The notes under the pieces were generated by a model. That model made no database searches. It saw nothing but the letters and a program-made list of their open reading frames with translations, and was not told the DNA's origin. Positions 28,721 through 35,972 of a stretch of DNA of 35,972 nt are shown here, in pieces. Location: contig QHYZ01000096.1 of NCBI GenBank assembly GCA_003225295.1, forward strand, positions 1 through 35,972, in the 5' to 3' direction. The position numbers and the translations under genes are program-made. The stretch comes from Acidobacteriota bacterium. GTDB lineage: Bacteria > Acidobacteriota > Terriglobia > Acidiferrales > UBA7541. Each line of letters opens with the position of its first letter. Position 1 is the first letter of the stretch.

Positions 28721-30118
28721 TCAATCGACGGAAGCCTCGGCCGTGGCTCGCATATGTTCCAGCACCCTCAAATGAATCCGATGAATGATGTAATCCGACC
28801 ATAAGTGCCAGTATGCCGCCGGCCACATGGTGTGCTGATACCACGTTGTTCCTTCTAAGCGGGTCCGTCCTCCGGGTAGCGCCCTCAGCAAGAACTGCCC
28901 TTGCTTCGAAACGAAGTACCCGTGCAAATGCGGCGGCTGAATATTCCCGTACGGACTGAGCTCGTTCAATGGAGCCGGATTCGCGGTCACGCCAAACCTC
29001 AAAAGCCGCGGTTCATCCCACACTTCGATAGGTTCCGTAAATGGTCCCGTCGAGAAGATGCAATGACGCACGGCGCCAACTCCGTGGCCGGAAATTTCCG
29101 CGCGAATCGGATAAGCAATTCCCGCTCGAAACAACAATTCTTTCGGCGGCGGTATCTCCGCGAACGCCACCACCTGATTCCACACTTTCTCCGGTGGCGC
29201 GTGCACCTCAATCGCCGTGCGCACCTCGAACGTCTCTGCCGGCGGTGTCACCCAACGCTCCGCTCCCTGGAAGGCGGGCGTAAACAACAAGATGATCGAC
29301 AGCATTACCGGAGTATCTTTATTCAGCCAATACCCCGCCTGAATCGCGTACCCCAGCATTCCGCCCAGCGCTGCAAGCCCCAGCGCAAACGGCGCGGCCA
29401 TCAAAATACAGACCAGCCCCTCGATCATGACCAGGATCAGCACGGCGCCAAGCAACGCCATGGGTACCAGCGAAACGCTCATGCAACTGCTATACGACCG
29501 TGGCTCGTGGTAGCTGTATACCAGCACCGAAAACAACCCAAGACAAAACGGCAACGCCACAAACAACCCCCACCCGTAGGACCGAAGCACCTCCGTGCCC
29601 AATACTGTAAACATTGAACCAATCGCAATGGTCATCCCGATTGACGTGGCCGCTGCCGCCATGGCGCCCCGTGGAATCCAACGATCCAGCTTGCGCGTCT
29701 CCGGCCACGGCATTGCTGCACGTTGCGCGGTGACCGAATGCGATCCCATCGCGCAGAGCAAAAGAAAGAACAAAATGTTGATCACCGGAACAAAAAAAAA
29801 CACCACCAGCCAGAGCGGTTTCCCGGCATCTCGAAGTCGCTGGACCGTCAATGTCACGCCCAACCAGATGAACGGCAGCGACAAAACTAGCAGCGCGCCC
29901 ACAAACGCACGAGTGTCAGAGGGAATGGCCTTCAGGCGCGCATCCGGCCCCAAGGGCCGCCAGTAACTCCACAAAAACCACGGCCGGTCAAACACCGCGA
30001 ACGCCACAAACTTGTCGAGGAAGTATTTCAGGATAAACGCGCTGCCACCGGCAACTGCATACGTCCGGCGATCGATCGCCCCCTGCCACCGCCACATCTC
30101 AACAACACGGCTCGCCAC
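28721..30118 (-). CDS. DUF805-SRPBCC fusion membrane protein
   Basis: A 465-residue protein in two parts. Residues 10-125 match DUF805: RRTYAVAGGSAFI, FIWLGVTLTVQRLRDAGKPLW and a helix ending in a CAMGS element. More membrane segments, about eight in all, follow to 280. From about 298 a soluble START-like SRPBCC domain begins with EVRTAIEVHAPPEKVWNQVVAF (in pieces) and ends in a long helix SDYIIHRIHLRVLEHMR; such domains bind hydrophobic ligands in a deep pocket. The ligand and the side of the membrane are not known. It follows the DCC gene by 9 bases and is the last gene of a GbsR-led minus-strand group. Confidence 0.8.
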   Translation of the reverse strand: MASRVVEMWRWQGAIDRRTYAVAGGSAFILKYFLDKFVAFAVFDRPWFLWSYWRPLGPDARLKAIPSDTRAFVGALLVLSLPFIWLGVTLTVQRLRDAGKPLWLVVFFFVPVINILFFLLLCAMGSHSVTAQRAAMPWPETRKLDRWIPRGAMAAAATSIGMTIAIGSMFTVLGTEVLRSYGWGLFVALPFCLGLFSVLVYSYHEPRSYSSCMSVSLVPMALLGAVLILVMIEGLVCILMAAPFALGLAALGGMLGYAIQAGYWLNKDTPVMLSIILLFTPAFQGAERWVTPPAETFEVRTAIEVHAPPEKVWNQVVAFAEIPPPKELLFRAGIAYPIRAEISGHGVGAVRHCIFSTGPFTEPIEVWDEPRLLRFGVTANPAPLNELSPYGNIQPPHLHGYFVSKQGQFLLRALPGGRTRLEGTTWYQHTMWPAAYWHLWSDYIIHRIHLRVLEHMRATAEASVD

Positions 30119-30127
30119 AATATCTCC

Positions 30128-30532
30128 TCACCGCTCAGTCGGGCAAGAAACCGCGACGCAACTCCTCCGCCCCGCAATCCATCGATATCCTTTGCGCAGA
30201 ATTCCCATCATCCCCGGAATCTTCGAAATCCATAACAGCGGCCGGCCCCACCAAATCTCACGCGCCAGTGCAACGGCCGCGTCCGCCCCGCCGTAGCGGT
30301 TCCCCTCGCTCAGAACGAACTGCATTTCTCGCATCAGTGCGTCGCGCGACAATCCCAGCAACGCCCCCACGCGTGGATCCTGCAACGGCGCCAACGCCAT
30401 CCCGCGTCGCTCCAGAATTGGCGCCAGCCACTTTGCGATTCGCGTGCAGAACCGGCACTCTGCGTCAAAAAACAGCCATCCCCGCGCGTGCCGACCCTTC
30501 CCGTCCGTGTACTCACTCACCAGCGAAATCAT
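30128..30532 (-). CDS. DCC family (DUF393) thiol-disulfide oxidoreductase
   Basis: A 134-residue thioredoxin-related protein. [18 protein letters not shown] carries the DxxCxxC signature with Asp23, Cys26 and Cys29; common members read YDGxCxxC. Further family blocks are [38 protein letters not shown] (in pieces) and a C-terminal basic helix with [11 protein letters not shown]. The two cysteines could exchange disulfides, but the reaction in this family is mostly unproven. The stop is 9 bases from the start of the DUF805-SRPBCC gene, and a GbsR-like regulator lies 131 bases upstream on the same strand. Confidence 0.85.
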   Translation of the reverse strand: MISLVSEYTDGKGRHARGWLFFDAECRFCTRIAKWLAPILERRGMALAPLQDPRVGALLGLSRDALMREMQFVLSEGNRYGGADAAVALAREIWWGRPLLWISKIPGMMGILRKGYRWIAGRRSCVAVSCPTER

Positions 30533-30663
30533 CGTTTCTTCTCTTTCATAGTTCTCTGCGTGCCGCCTGCGCTCTCCAGCGCCCTGGCATTATTTCTTCT
30601 CTTCCTGGGGGTTCTCTGTTTTAGACCTCTTCTGCCTTTTCCGAGACTTGCAACTCTAGACGG

Positions 30664-31221
30664 TCAACTATTAACCGCCTTTTTCCCCAGCAGCGTAATG
30701 ACCTTCCCCCGCAGCTTCACCACGCCCTTTAATGCCCCCGTCGGCATGCGAATGATTTCTTCGAATAAACCGGTCATGGCCGTCAAAAACTCCAGCATGC
30801 TCTCCAGCCGTTCCCGCGTGTACGCATCTCCCTGCGGATTGGACTTGACCTCGCGTACGCACTCCGCCAGCACATTCAGCGTCGGATCGATCTCCCGCCG
30901 CTTTCGCTCTTCCGAGACGATCCGGAATATTTCCCACACGTCCTTGATCGATTCAAAATGGTCCCGCCGGTCCCCCAAGACGTGCACCACGCGCACGATC
31001 CGCCACCCTTGCAGCTCACGCAGGCTGGTGCTCACGTTCGAACGAGCCACCGCCAGCGTGTCGGAAATCTCGTCCGCGGGCAGCGGCTGCGGCGACAGGA
31101 AAAGCAGCGCGTGTACCTGCGCCACCGTACGGTTGATGCCCCAGCGCGTGCCCATCTCTCCCCAGTGCAAAATGAACTTTTGCGCCACGGGCGTTAAGCG
31201 GTTCTTTGTCGGTTCTCGCAT
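30664..31221 (-). CDS. GbsR/MarR family transcriptional regulator
   Basis: A 185-residue winged-helix regulator. The N-terminal part LTPVAQKFILHWGEMGTRWGINRTVAQVHALLF (in pieces) is the GbsR-like entry helix pair. PLPADEISDTLAVARSNVSTSLRELQGWRIVRVV holds the helix-turn-helix, and HVLGDRRDHFESIKDVWEIF is the wing and dimer region. GbsR relatives respond to choline or glycine betaine in Bacillus, but many homologues have other ligands. A promoter with near-consensus elements and overlapping repeats precedes it at 31266-31316, which fits autoregulation. The following minus-strand genes encode a DCC protein and a DUF805-SRPBCC fusion, its likely targets if transcription reads through. Confidence 0.9.
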   Translation of the reverse strand: MREPTKNRLTPVAQKFILHWGEMGTRWGINRTVAQVHALLFLSPQPLPADEISDTLAVARSNVSTSLRELQGWRIVRVVHVLGDRRDHFESIKDVWEIFRIVSEERKRREIDPTLNVLAECVREVKSNPQGDAYTRERLESMLEFLTAMTGLFEEIIRMPTGALKGVVKLRGKVITLLGKKAVNS

Positions 31222-31265
31222 TTTGCCCTTCCCTGCTTGGCAGGCTTGGTGTTGCTTTCGTTATG

Positions 31266-31316
31266 TCTGTTGTTTCTGTTGTTACAGAACATACAGTTAT
31301 TTCCGCTCTCTGTCAA
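31266..31316 (-). promoter_or_regulatory. Sigma-70-type promoter with overlapping repeats before the GbsR-like gene
   Basis: On the minus strand TTGACA (31316-31311) and TATGTT (31293-31288) are separated by 17 bases, nearly ideal for the housekeeping sigma factor. Transcription would start near 31281, about 60 bases before the gene. Read on the plus strand, TCTGTTGTT occurs twice in tandem (31266-31274 and 31275-31283), and TTCTGT (31274-31279) forms a palindrome with ACAGAA (31284-31289). These repeats cover the -10 box and start site, the expected position for a repressor site. Confidence 0.6.
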
Positions 31317-31419
31317 CTCCTATTTACCTGTCCCTTTTCTGGCCTTCCCCACCTCTCCCCACGCTGCTACCTTCCTATTCATCGCCCCACAAGGGCCTGG
31401 GAAAAACTCTTTGCCACGA

Positions 31420-32259
31420 ATGCGGCGGAACACCGGGAGTAGCGCTTACTGGGTGGTAGATTTTCTGGCTTGTCTACTATGCTGCGTGGCGGCTCGTCCG
31501 GCGTCCAAGGACCTTGCTAACGACGCCGCTCTTTCCGCTGCGGTCTGCTCGATCGTTTATCAGCTTGACCAATCTCCATCCTCGCGCGGTTACCACTACA
31601 GTTTCTTCGGCAATGCCTTTTTCATTAACGAACAGGGCTATCTCCTTACGGCCGCCCATGTCCTGGAGACTTTCAAGGACGGCGGCCAGCCCTACATCCT
31701 GATCAGCCGCCCCAATCGTCCGCCTCGCCTGCTCCCAGCCGCAGTCATAGCCGTGGACTCAGAACACGACGTTGCCGTTCTCCTCGCTACCCCAAATCCC
31801 TTCGCCGGCAACCACAAAGTGACCTTCCTGGCGCTTGCTCATGATCCAGCCTTCCGCGGCCAACCGGTTATCGCCCTTTCGCTTCATCCTTCAAAGCTAC
31901 AGAATGCTCATACCTTCGAAGCCCCTCAAGAAGACCGCTCTTCCGGCCAAGTTCTTTCCTACGAATCCACCCAACTCGAAAAATCCGCTGCCCCGACCGA
32001 AGTTTTCCTCCTCAGCCATGCCGTAACTCGCGGCCAGAGTGGCTCCCCGGTTCTCGCCCTCGACTCAAGCGCCGTAGTCGGTCTTGTGGAAGGCCGCTGG
32101 CTGCGCGCCCCCGCCGTTTCCGTCGCCAAACCCTCGTCTCTGTCCGCTTCCGTTCCAGGAGCCGCCATCCCTATTCGCTATGCGATCGCTCTGCTCCAGC
32201 GCCAATCGATCTCCTGGCACACACCTCAATCTTTGCCGGCTGCCTTGCCCGCACGGTGA
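31420..32259 (+). CDS. Secreted trypsin-like serine protease
   Basis: A 279-residue protein. The N-terminus is a signal peptide (WVVDFLACLLCCVAARPAS). The chymotrypsin-fold triad is His80 in LLTAAHVL, Asp117 in SEHDVAVLLA and Ser207 in TRGQSGSPVL. The spacing is that of DegP/HtrA-type or S1 domains; no PDZ domain follows. It should act outside the cytoplasm. I choose ATG 31420 because the signal peptide follows it and the upstream in-frame ATG 31237 would read through the GbsR promoter region; the ribosome site is weak. The gene is divergent from the GbsR-like gene. Confidence 0.82.
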   Translation: MRRNTGSSAYWVVDFLACLLCCVAARPASKDLANDAALSAAVCSIVYQLDQSPSSRGYHYSFFGNAFFINEQGYLLTAAHVLETFKDGGQPYILISRPNRPPRLLPAAVIAVDSEHDVAVLLATPNPFAGNHKVTFLALAHDPAFRGQPVIALSLHPSKLQNAHTFEAPQEDRSSGQVLSYESTQLEKSAAPTEVFLLSHAVTRGQSGSPVLALDSSAVVGLVEGRWLRAPAVSVAKPSSLSASVPGAAIPIRYAIALLQRQSISWHTPQSLPAALPAR

Positions 32260-32621
32260 CCAAGAATCCTGATCAGATTCTCTTCCTTTCCGCAAACTTG
32301 GAGTCGTTGGACTCCCCCTCGGTTCCTTCCCGAGCTGACCTCGCCGCTTGCAAGACTCTATCCAGTGGTAGTATGCCCATCTGCGCCCGCCATTCACCAA
32401 TGCTCAAGGGTTGTCCACAAAAGTCGCCGTTGACTTTGCAGAAGGCAAGAAGCGTTCGAGCTGGATCCATGTGTGACAACGTCGTTGCGTTTGCGAAAAG
32501 CAGATCCGCGCCTCGAACTAAACCGCGCTCTGAAGATGGCTCTTGATCTGTGAGGGGGGGAGGTTCGCTTGCTGGCCCATTATGCTATCGTGCCCATCTT
32601 CCGCCCGCTGGAGACGCGTTC
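32260..32621. other. Intergenic region without recognised gene
   Basis: About 360 bases after the protease gene. A minus-strand frame at 32273-32479 could encode a small protein beginning with MDPARTLL, but it uses rare codons and has no ribosome site. A run of seven G at 32554-32560 stands out. No hairpin with a T run was seen. Confidence 0.35.
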
Positions 32622-32966
32622 ATGATTCCCAACGACTTTCGCCGCCTGGCCCTGAGCTTCCCCGAAACGGAGGAGAGCGCGCACATGGAGCATCCCGATT
32701 TTCGCGTCGCTGGAAAGATCTTCGCAACGCTCGGCTACCCCGAGGATGGCTGGGCCATGGTGAAACTCACGCCCCTTGAGCAGCAGATGTTCATCAAAGC
32801 ACAACCCACGGTCTTCCACCCCTGCACGGGTGCTTGGGGACGCCGCGGCGCCACCAGCATTCGCCTAAAGACCGCCCGGAAGCCCACCTTGCGCCGTGCT
32901 CTCGAGGCAGCCTGGCGCCTCGCCGCACCCGAGCACGTGGTTCAATATTTTGACCGAGACCGCTAG
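32622..32966 (+). CDS. MmcQ/YjbR family protein
   Basis: A 114-residue protein of the YjbR-like fold (double-wing DNA-binding fold related to MotA). IPNDFRRLALSFPETEESAHMEHPDFRVAGKIFATL, read in pieces, contains the family's FPxxxE and HPxFRVxGKIFA elements; WAMVKLTPLEQQMFI and the C-terminal LEAAWRLAAPEHVVQ follow. The function is unproven; members are small cytosolic proteins with possible nucleic-acid contact. ATG 32622 has GGAG 9 nt upstream; an in-frame ATG at 32550 would add 24 residues without family match. It looks like a single gene. Confidence 0.85.
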   Translation: MIPNDFRRLALSFPETEESAHMEHPDFRVAGKIFATLGYPEDGWAMVKLTPLEQQMFIKAQPTVFHPCTGAWGRRGATSIRLKTARKPTLRRALEAAWRLAAPEHVVQYFDRDR

Positions 32967-33118
32967 TTCTCCACTTCGCAACCCCACCGATCGGCGCTAT
33001 CCCTCAATTTGTGTTCGACGCGTTTCGTTTTTGCTGTCCAGCGGAAACAACCGGCCTGTCGAGAAGTCTAATCACGGCTAGGAGTCGTAGCTTGGTTTTC
33101 GTTGTTCGGGCACCTGTC

Positions 33119-33154
33119 GAGTCAGCCAATCGTGGTTGGCGATTGCCCCGACTC
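33119..33154. terminator. Stem-loop after the small Cys/His gene
   Basis: CAATCG (33127-33132) pairs with CGATTG (33140-33145) around a seven-base loop, and outside it GAGTC (33119-33123) pairs with GACTC (33150-33154). It begins 19 bases beyond the stop of the minus-strand small gene. There is no strong T run, so termination is a suggestion. Confidence 0.35.
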
Positions 33155-33172
33155 TTCTCCCCTGAGGATTCG

Positions 33173-33316
33173 CTATGAGGAGCGAGCTTTATTCCCTCGC
33201 CATTCCTTCGCTGAAATGAAGCGCATGCACGGGCAGAAGCCTTTGCGGTCGCCGGGGGCCTGGCACGAATACTTGAGCGCGGCGTGGCTGCTGGCTCGGT
33301 GCCCGCACGTGCACAT
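33173..33316 (-). CDS. Small Cys/His-rich protein, probable zinc binder
   Basis: A 47-residue protein with Cys2, Cys4, His6, His11, Cys18, Cys28 and Cys30 in the order C-x-C-G-H-x4-H-x6-C-x9-C-x-C-x2-F. This CxCGH...H...C...CxC pattern recurs in small uncharacterised bacterial proteins as far as I recall, and the seven ligands could hold one or two zinc ions. Codons from ATG 33316 to TAG have high-GC third positions, while the 40 in-frame codons before that ATG use AGA, TTA and ACA and look non-coding, so I start there. The ribosome site (GAGAG directly before ATG) is weak. No function can be assigned. Confidence 0.5.
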   Translation of the reverse strand: MCTCGHRASSHAALKYSCQAPGDRKGFCPCMRFISAKEWRGNKARSS

Positions 33317-33710
33317 CTCTCGTGCAAGTTCCGGCGAAGAGGCAGCTGGGCGGCCGCGCACACCGGCCACCTGTTTTCGGTTTGGTAAATTCTTACTGGC
33401 CACTGTTCCTCTCTCTTGGTGTGCCCTAGGTGCCATCCTTGCGCCCGGGGTCTCGTTCCTCTTAGTCTCGCACCTGCACGGGCGAATATCAAAGCGCCCA
33501 GCCCTCGAGGGGACTCGGATTTCTGAGGTCGCTCTTTGAGAGGGATGAATCTACCCTAGTCTCCACCTATGTTGCCGTAACTACAACCCAATCCAGCCGC
33601 AAATGATGCCGCGCATTTTTGTCAACCAGACAGGCGACGAGACATGTCTATCCCTCCTTCCTTGAGCCTCGAGCTAGCATCGAGGCCGAGGGACCGCTTA
33701 GCCGCCTTGT
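33317..33710. other. Intergenic region without recognised gene
   Basis: About 390 bases between the small Cys/His gene and the end of the sensor kinase gene. Open frames on the plus strand overlap the small gene in antisense and have no domain or ribosome site. I see no RNA gene. Confidence 0.35.
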
Positions 33711-35033
33711 TCACCTCACTTCCTGTATCGTCGACACTAACTCCGGAATCTCGATGCGGATCACCGTTCCCTCCCCCGGCCGGCTCTGGATGTCCAAGTG
33801 AAAGTCCGCCCCGTACAGCACGCGCAACCGCTCGCGCACGTTGCTCAGGCCGATTCCCTCCACGTACACGTGCGGCATCTTCTCTTCCGAAATGCCCACC
33901 CCATTGTCTTCAATCTCAATGCGCAGGCGCCCTTCGTGGCTTGTCGTTCTCAATTCGATTTTTCCCCCGCCTAGTTTCGGCGCCAGACCATGCTTCAGGC
34001 AATTCTCCACCATCGGCTGGAGCAGCATGCTCGGCACAAACGCTTCCAGCGCCGCATCGTCAATCTGTTTCACGATGTCCAGATTGTCTTTTCCGAATCG
34101 CGCCACCTCGATGTCCAGATAATCGTCGATAAATTGCAGCTCCTCGCGCAGCGGCACAAACGTTTCATGCTTGCGCAGCAGCCGCCGCAGAATGTTGCTC
34201 AGCTTTAGCACCACGCCGCGCGCCGAATCCGGATCAAAGCGAATCAGCGCCGACACGGTATTCAATGTGTTAAAAAGAAAATGCGGATTAATCTGGCTGG
34301 AGAGCGCATCCATGCGCGCTTTCAAGAGCAGTTGCTGGTGACGCTCCAAGTTCATCTCGACACGCGTGTTGTTCCAGATTTTCAGCGGTGACGCCACCGA
34401 CATCAGCGTCGCGATCACCGTCAGTCCCAGCCACCAGTCCCAGTGCGCGTCGATCGCGAAGAGCCACTTCGGTTTTGTCGCCTCGACCAGCGCCACACGC
34501 CCCAGCTCCAGGCCGATGCACGTCGTCAGCGGCGCCATCTCCCACGACAATTCCGCCTTGCGCAGCAGCTTCACCGTCGCTTTGGGGATGTTCAAGAAGG
34601 TGAACGGCCCGAAATTCCAGAGATCCTCCTTGTTGGGAATCGCTTGCCGGATCAATCCCCCGAGCAGCCCCGCTGTGGAGGCCGCGGGCATGGCCAGCCA
34701 TTCGCGCGAGATCAGCGCTGGAATCGTGATGAGCGCTCCGCCGATCGGCCCCACCACGCGCCCGCCAAGAAGTCCCATCAGAAAAGCGCCCTCCAGCGAC
34801 AAATCGGCAAAGGCGTAGGAAGGCCCTCCCACCAGCCGCAGCGTCACCCCCACGATCAGCGCCGGCGTCATGAACAGCATCAGCTTCAGTTTTTGGTCGG
34901 GATCTCGTTCTTCGGTGAAGAGCACGCGCCGAAAGGCGTTCCACCGCGCCAGCAGCGCGGCAATGGACGACGCCACGCCCACCTTCAGCAGCAGGGTGAA
35001 CAGTAGGTCACGAATCGGTGTGGCTGTCTCCAT
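33711..35033 (-). CDS. LytS-like sensor histidine kinase with 5TMR domain
   Basis: A 440-residue membrane kinase. About six membrane segments cover residues 8-215, including the 5TM-LYT element GPSYAFADLSLEGAFLMGLLGGRVVG (in pieces). The phosphoacceptor is His251 in INPHFLFNTLN, the N box Asn344 is in MVENCLKHG, and the ATP lid has DNGVGI (from 376) and EGIGLSN (392-398). This is the LytS/YehU class, which signals to LytTR-type regulators. No response regulator gene is in the window. ATG 35033 is chosen since the first membrane helix follows directly; an in-frame start at 35192 would add 53 poorly conserved residues and leave 6 bases to ribA. The ribosome site is weak. Confidence 0.9.
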   Translation of the reverse strand: METATPIRDLLFTLLLKVGVASSIAALLARWNAFRRVLFTEERDPDQKLKLMLFMTPALIVGVTLRLVGGPSYAFADLSLEGAFLMGLLGGRVVGPIGGALITIPALISREWLAMPAASTAGLLGGLIRQAIPNKEDLWNFGPFTFLNIPKATVKLLRKAELSWEMAPLTTCIGLELGRVALVEATKPKWLFAIDAHWDWWLGLTVIATLMSVASPLKIWNNTRVEMNLERHQQLLLKARMDALSSQINPHFLFNTLNTVSALIRFDPDSARGVVLKLSNILRRLLRKHETFVPLREELQFIDDYLDIEVARFGKDNLDIVKQIDDAALEAFVPSMLLQPMVENCLKHGLAPKLGGGKIELRTTSHEGRLRIEIEDNGVGISEEKMPHVYVEGIGLSNVRERLRVLYGADFHLDIQSRPGEGTVIRIEIPELVSTIQEVR

Positions 35034-35180
35034 TTTTGCCCGGCGTCTCAGGCTAAAGCTAATCAATCCGCCGCTCGATGTAAAGCCAGTAGCGTTGGTA
35101 GCCGCCCGCGCATCAAATATCAGACGCGGAATCAACAGCTGGCAACGCGACCTGAAATCGGTGAGAAACAAAGTCCCTGC

Positions 35181-35186
35181 TATACT
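35181..35186 (+). promoter_or_regulatory. -10 element close to the ribA start
   Basis: TATACT ends 12 bases before the ribA ATG. If used, transcription would start about 6 bases before the start codon, leaving no room for a ribosome site; none is seen. The -35 hexamer at the matching distance is poor. No FMN riboswitch is present in the 165-base gap. Confidence 0.35.
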
Positions 35187-35198
35187 TCTCATTTCTCC

Positions 35199-35837
35199 AT
35201 GAGCGCAAAATCACCGCAAAGCAAGAAATCCAATGGAAGAGTCGCCGACCTGCAGATGGTCGCGCATGCCGCTCTTCCGACGCGTTACGGGCGCTTCACC
35301 ATTTATGGCTTCAAGGGCTGTGGCCCTCTCGAAGAGGCAGTCGCTCTGGTGCGCGGCAAATTGCACGGAAAGGCCGCACCGCTGGTGCGCGTCCACTCGC
35401 AGTGTCTGACCGGCGACGTTCTCACATCGCTCCGGTGTGACTGCCGCGCGCAGCTTGAATTGTCACTGAAAAAAATCGGCCAGGCATCCTCGGGAATTCT
35501 GCTCTATCTACCTCAAGAAGGCCGGGGCATCGGGCTGATGAACAAACTGCGGGCCTACGAACTGCAGGACGGGGGCATGGATACGGTGGAAGCAAATGAA
35601 ACCCTGGGTTTCGCGGCTGACGCGCGCGATTACGAGTTCTCCGCGCAAATTCTGAGAAAACTTGGCGCAACGAGAATTCGCTTGCTTTCCAATAACCCGG
35701 AAAAAGTTCGCCAGCTCGAAAGCTCGGGTATTCGCGTCGTCGAGCGCGTACCGTGCCAGCCTCGTATTTCCAAGATGTCCCGCGCCTACCTGAAAACAAA
35801 AAAACGCAAGATGGGGCACCTGCTCGAAGGTATATGA
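35199..35837 (+). CDS. ribA: GTP cyclohydrolase II
   Basis: A 212-residue enzyme for the first step of riboflavin synthesis: GTP to 2,5-diamino-6-ribosylamino-4-pyrimidinone 5'-phosphate, formate and pyrophosphate. Zinc is held by Cys69, Cys80 and Cys82 in SQCLTGDVLTSLRCDC. YLPQEGRGIGLMNKLRAYEL and TVEANETLGFAADARDY (with the catalytic Arg143) align with E. coli RibA. LLSNNPEK and the C-terminal YLKTKKRKMGHLL complete the family. It is a stand-alone RibA without a fused RibB domain. The first 25 residues are a Lys/Ser-rich extension. It is divergent from the sensor kinase gene. Confidence 0.95.
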   Translation: MSAKSPQSKKSNGRVADLQMVAHAALPTRYGRFTIYGFKGCGPLEEAVALVRGKLHGKAAPLVRVHSQCLTGDVLTSLRCDCRAQLELSLKKIGQASSGILLYLPQEGRGIGLMNKLRAYELQDGGMDTVEANETLGFAADARDYEFSAQILRKLGATRIRLLSNNPEKVRQLESSGIRVVERVPCQPRISKMSRAYLKTKKRKMGHLLEGI

Positions 35838-35972
35838 GAGTTGAAGATCGACACTGGCGATCTCAACGAGCATCAGGAGGCTACGCCGACCGATTCAACC
35901 TAACCTATGCACGAAATTCGGGCTTTTGTGAGGCCGTCTGCTGAATTCTGGTCCTCATCTTTTCTGCTTCTT

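Noticed and set aside
32273-32479. Minus-strand frame of 68 codons (MDPARTLL...) between the protease and YjbR-type genes
   Set aside because: Rare codons, no ribosome site and no recognised family; it could still be real if homologues exist.
33102-33539. Plus-strand 145-codon frame
   Set aside because: It overlaps the better supported minus-strand Cys/His gene in antisense and shows no domain or ribosome site.

Overview
The window looks like chromosomal DNA of an acidobacterium (Acidobacteriota, most likely a Terriglobia-type soil lineage). The main reasons are a PadR regulator overlapping a 910-residue duplicated orphan ABC permease (a pairing typical of this phylum), an ECF sigma/zinc anti-sigma operon, a DUF6677-type membrane protein, a BshA-type bacillithiol gene and moderately high GC. 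This assignment is inference from gene content; no rRNA gene is present. I found no convincing tRNA, CRISPR array, insertion sequence or phage gene. The window opens inside a cytochrome c gene.

Layout. Positions 1-8000 hold single genes: a cofactor-free haloperoxidase-like hydrolase, the padR/permease pair, a Tat-exported helical-barrel protein, a DUF1801 protein and a VOC-fold protein. Positions 8332-11862 (minus strand) form a four-gene unit: ECF sigma factor, membrane anti-sigma factor, ABC ATPase, ABC-2 permease. Its junctions are an ATGA overlap, a 14-nt gap and a TGATG overlap. A candidate autoregulatory promoter precedes the sigma gene, and the ATPase appears to start at CTG. A short cytochrome-b-like remnant and a tonB gene follow. 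Positions 13930-20549 (plus strand) carry pyruvate:ferredoxin oxidoreductase (nifJ), a translationally coupled dihydroorotate-dehydrogenase-like flavoprotein and an unusual P1B-type metal ATPase. A CRP/FNR-like palindrome lies upstream of nifJ.

Positions 20682-23549 (minus strand) read yggS, a DUF167 (YggU) protein, an M24 metallopeptidase, a DUF6677 protein and a small membrane protein. Divergent from these are tmk, holB and an Hfq/Sm-like gene (23641-25933). Next come a PaaI thioesterase and an SDR reductase (minus) and bshA (plus). Positions 28721-31221 (minus strand) hold a GbsR/MarR regulator, a DCC thiol-disulfide protein and a DUF805-SRPBCC membrane fusion; a near-consensus promoter with overlapping repeats sits before the regulator. 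The window closes with a secreted trypsin-like protease, a YjbR-type protein, a hidden 47-residue Cys/His protein, a LytS-like sensor kinase and ribA.

No obviously new multi-gene defence or biosynthetic system is visible. The most interesting points are the sigma/anti-sigma/ABC unit with its promoter and CTG start, the divergent Hfq-like protein, the GbsR-DCC-DUF805/SRPBCC cluster, the P-type ATPase next to nifJ, and the small Cys/His protein. Functions are read from motifs and family knowledge; promoters and operators come from inspection by eye.
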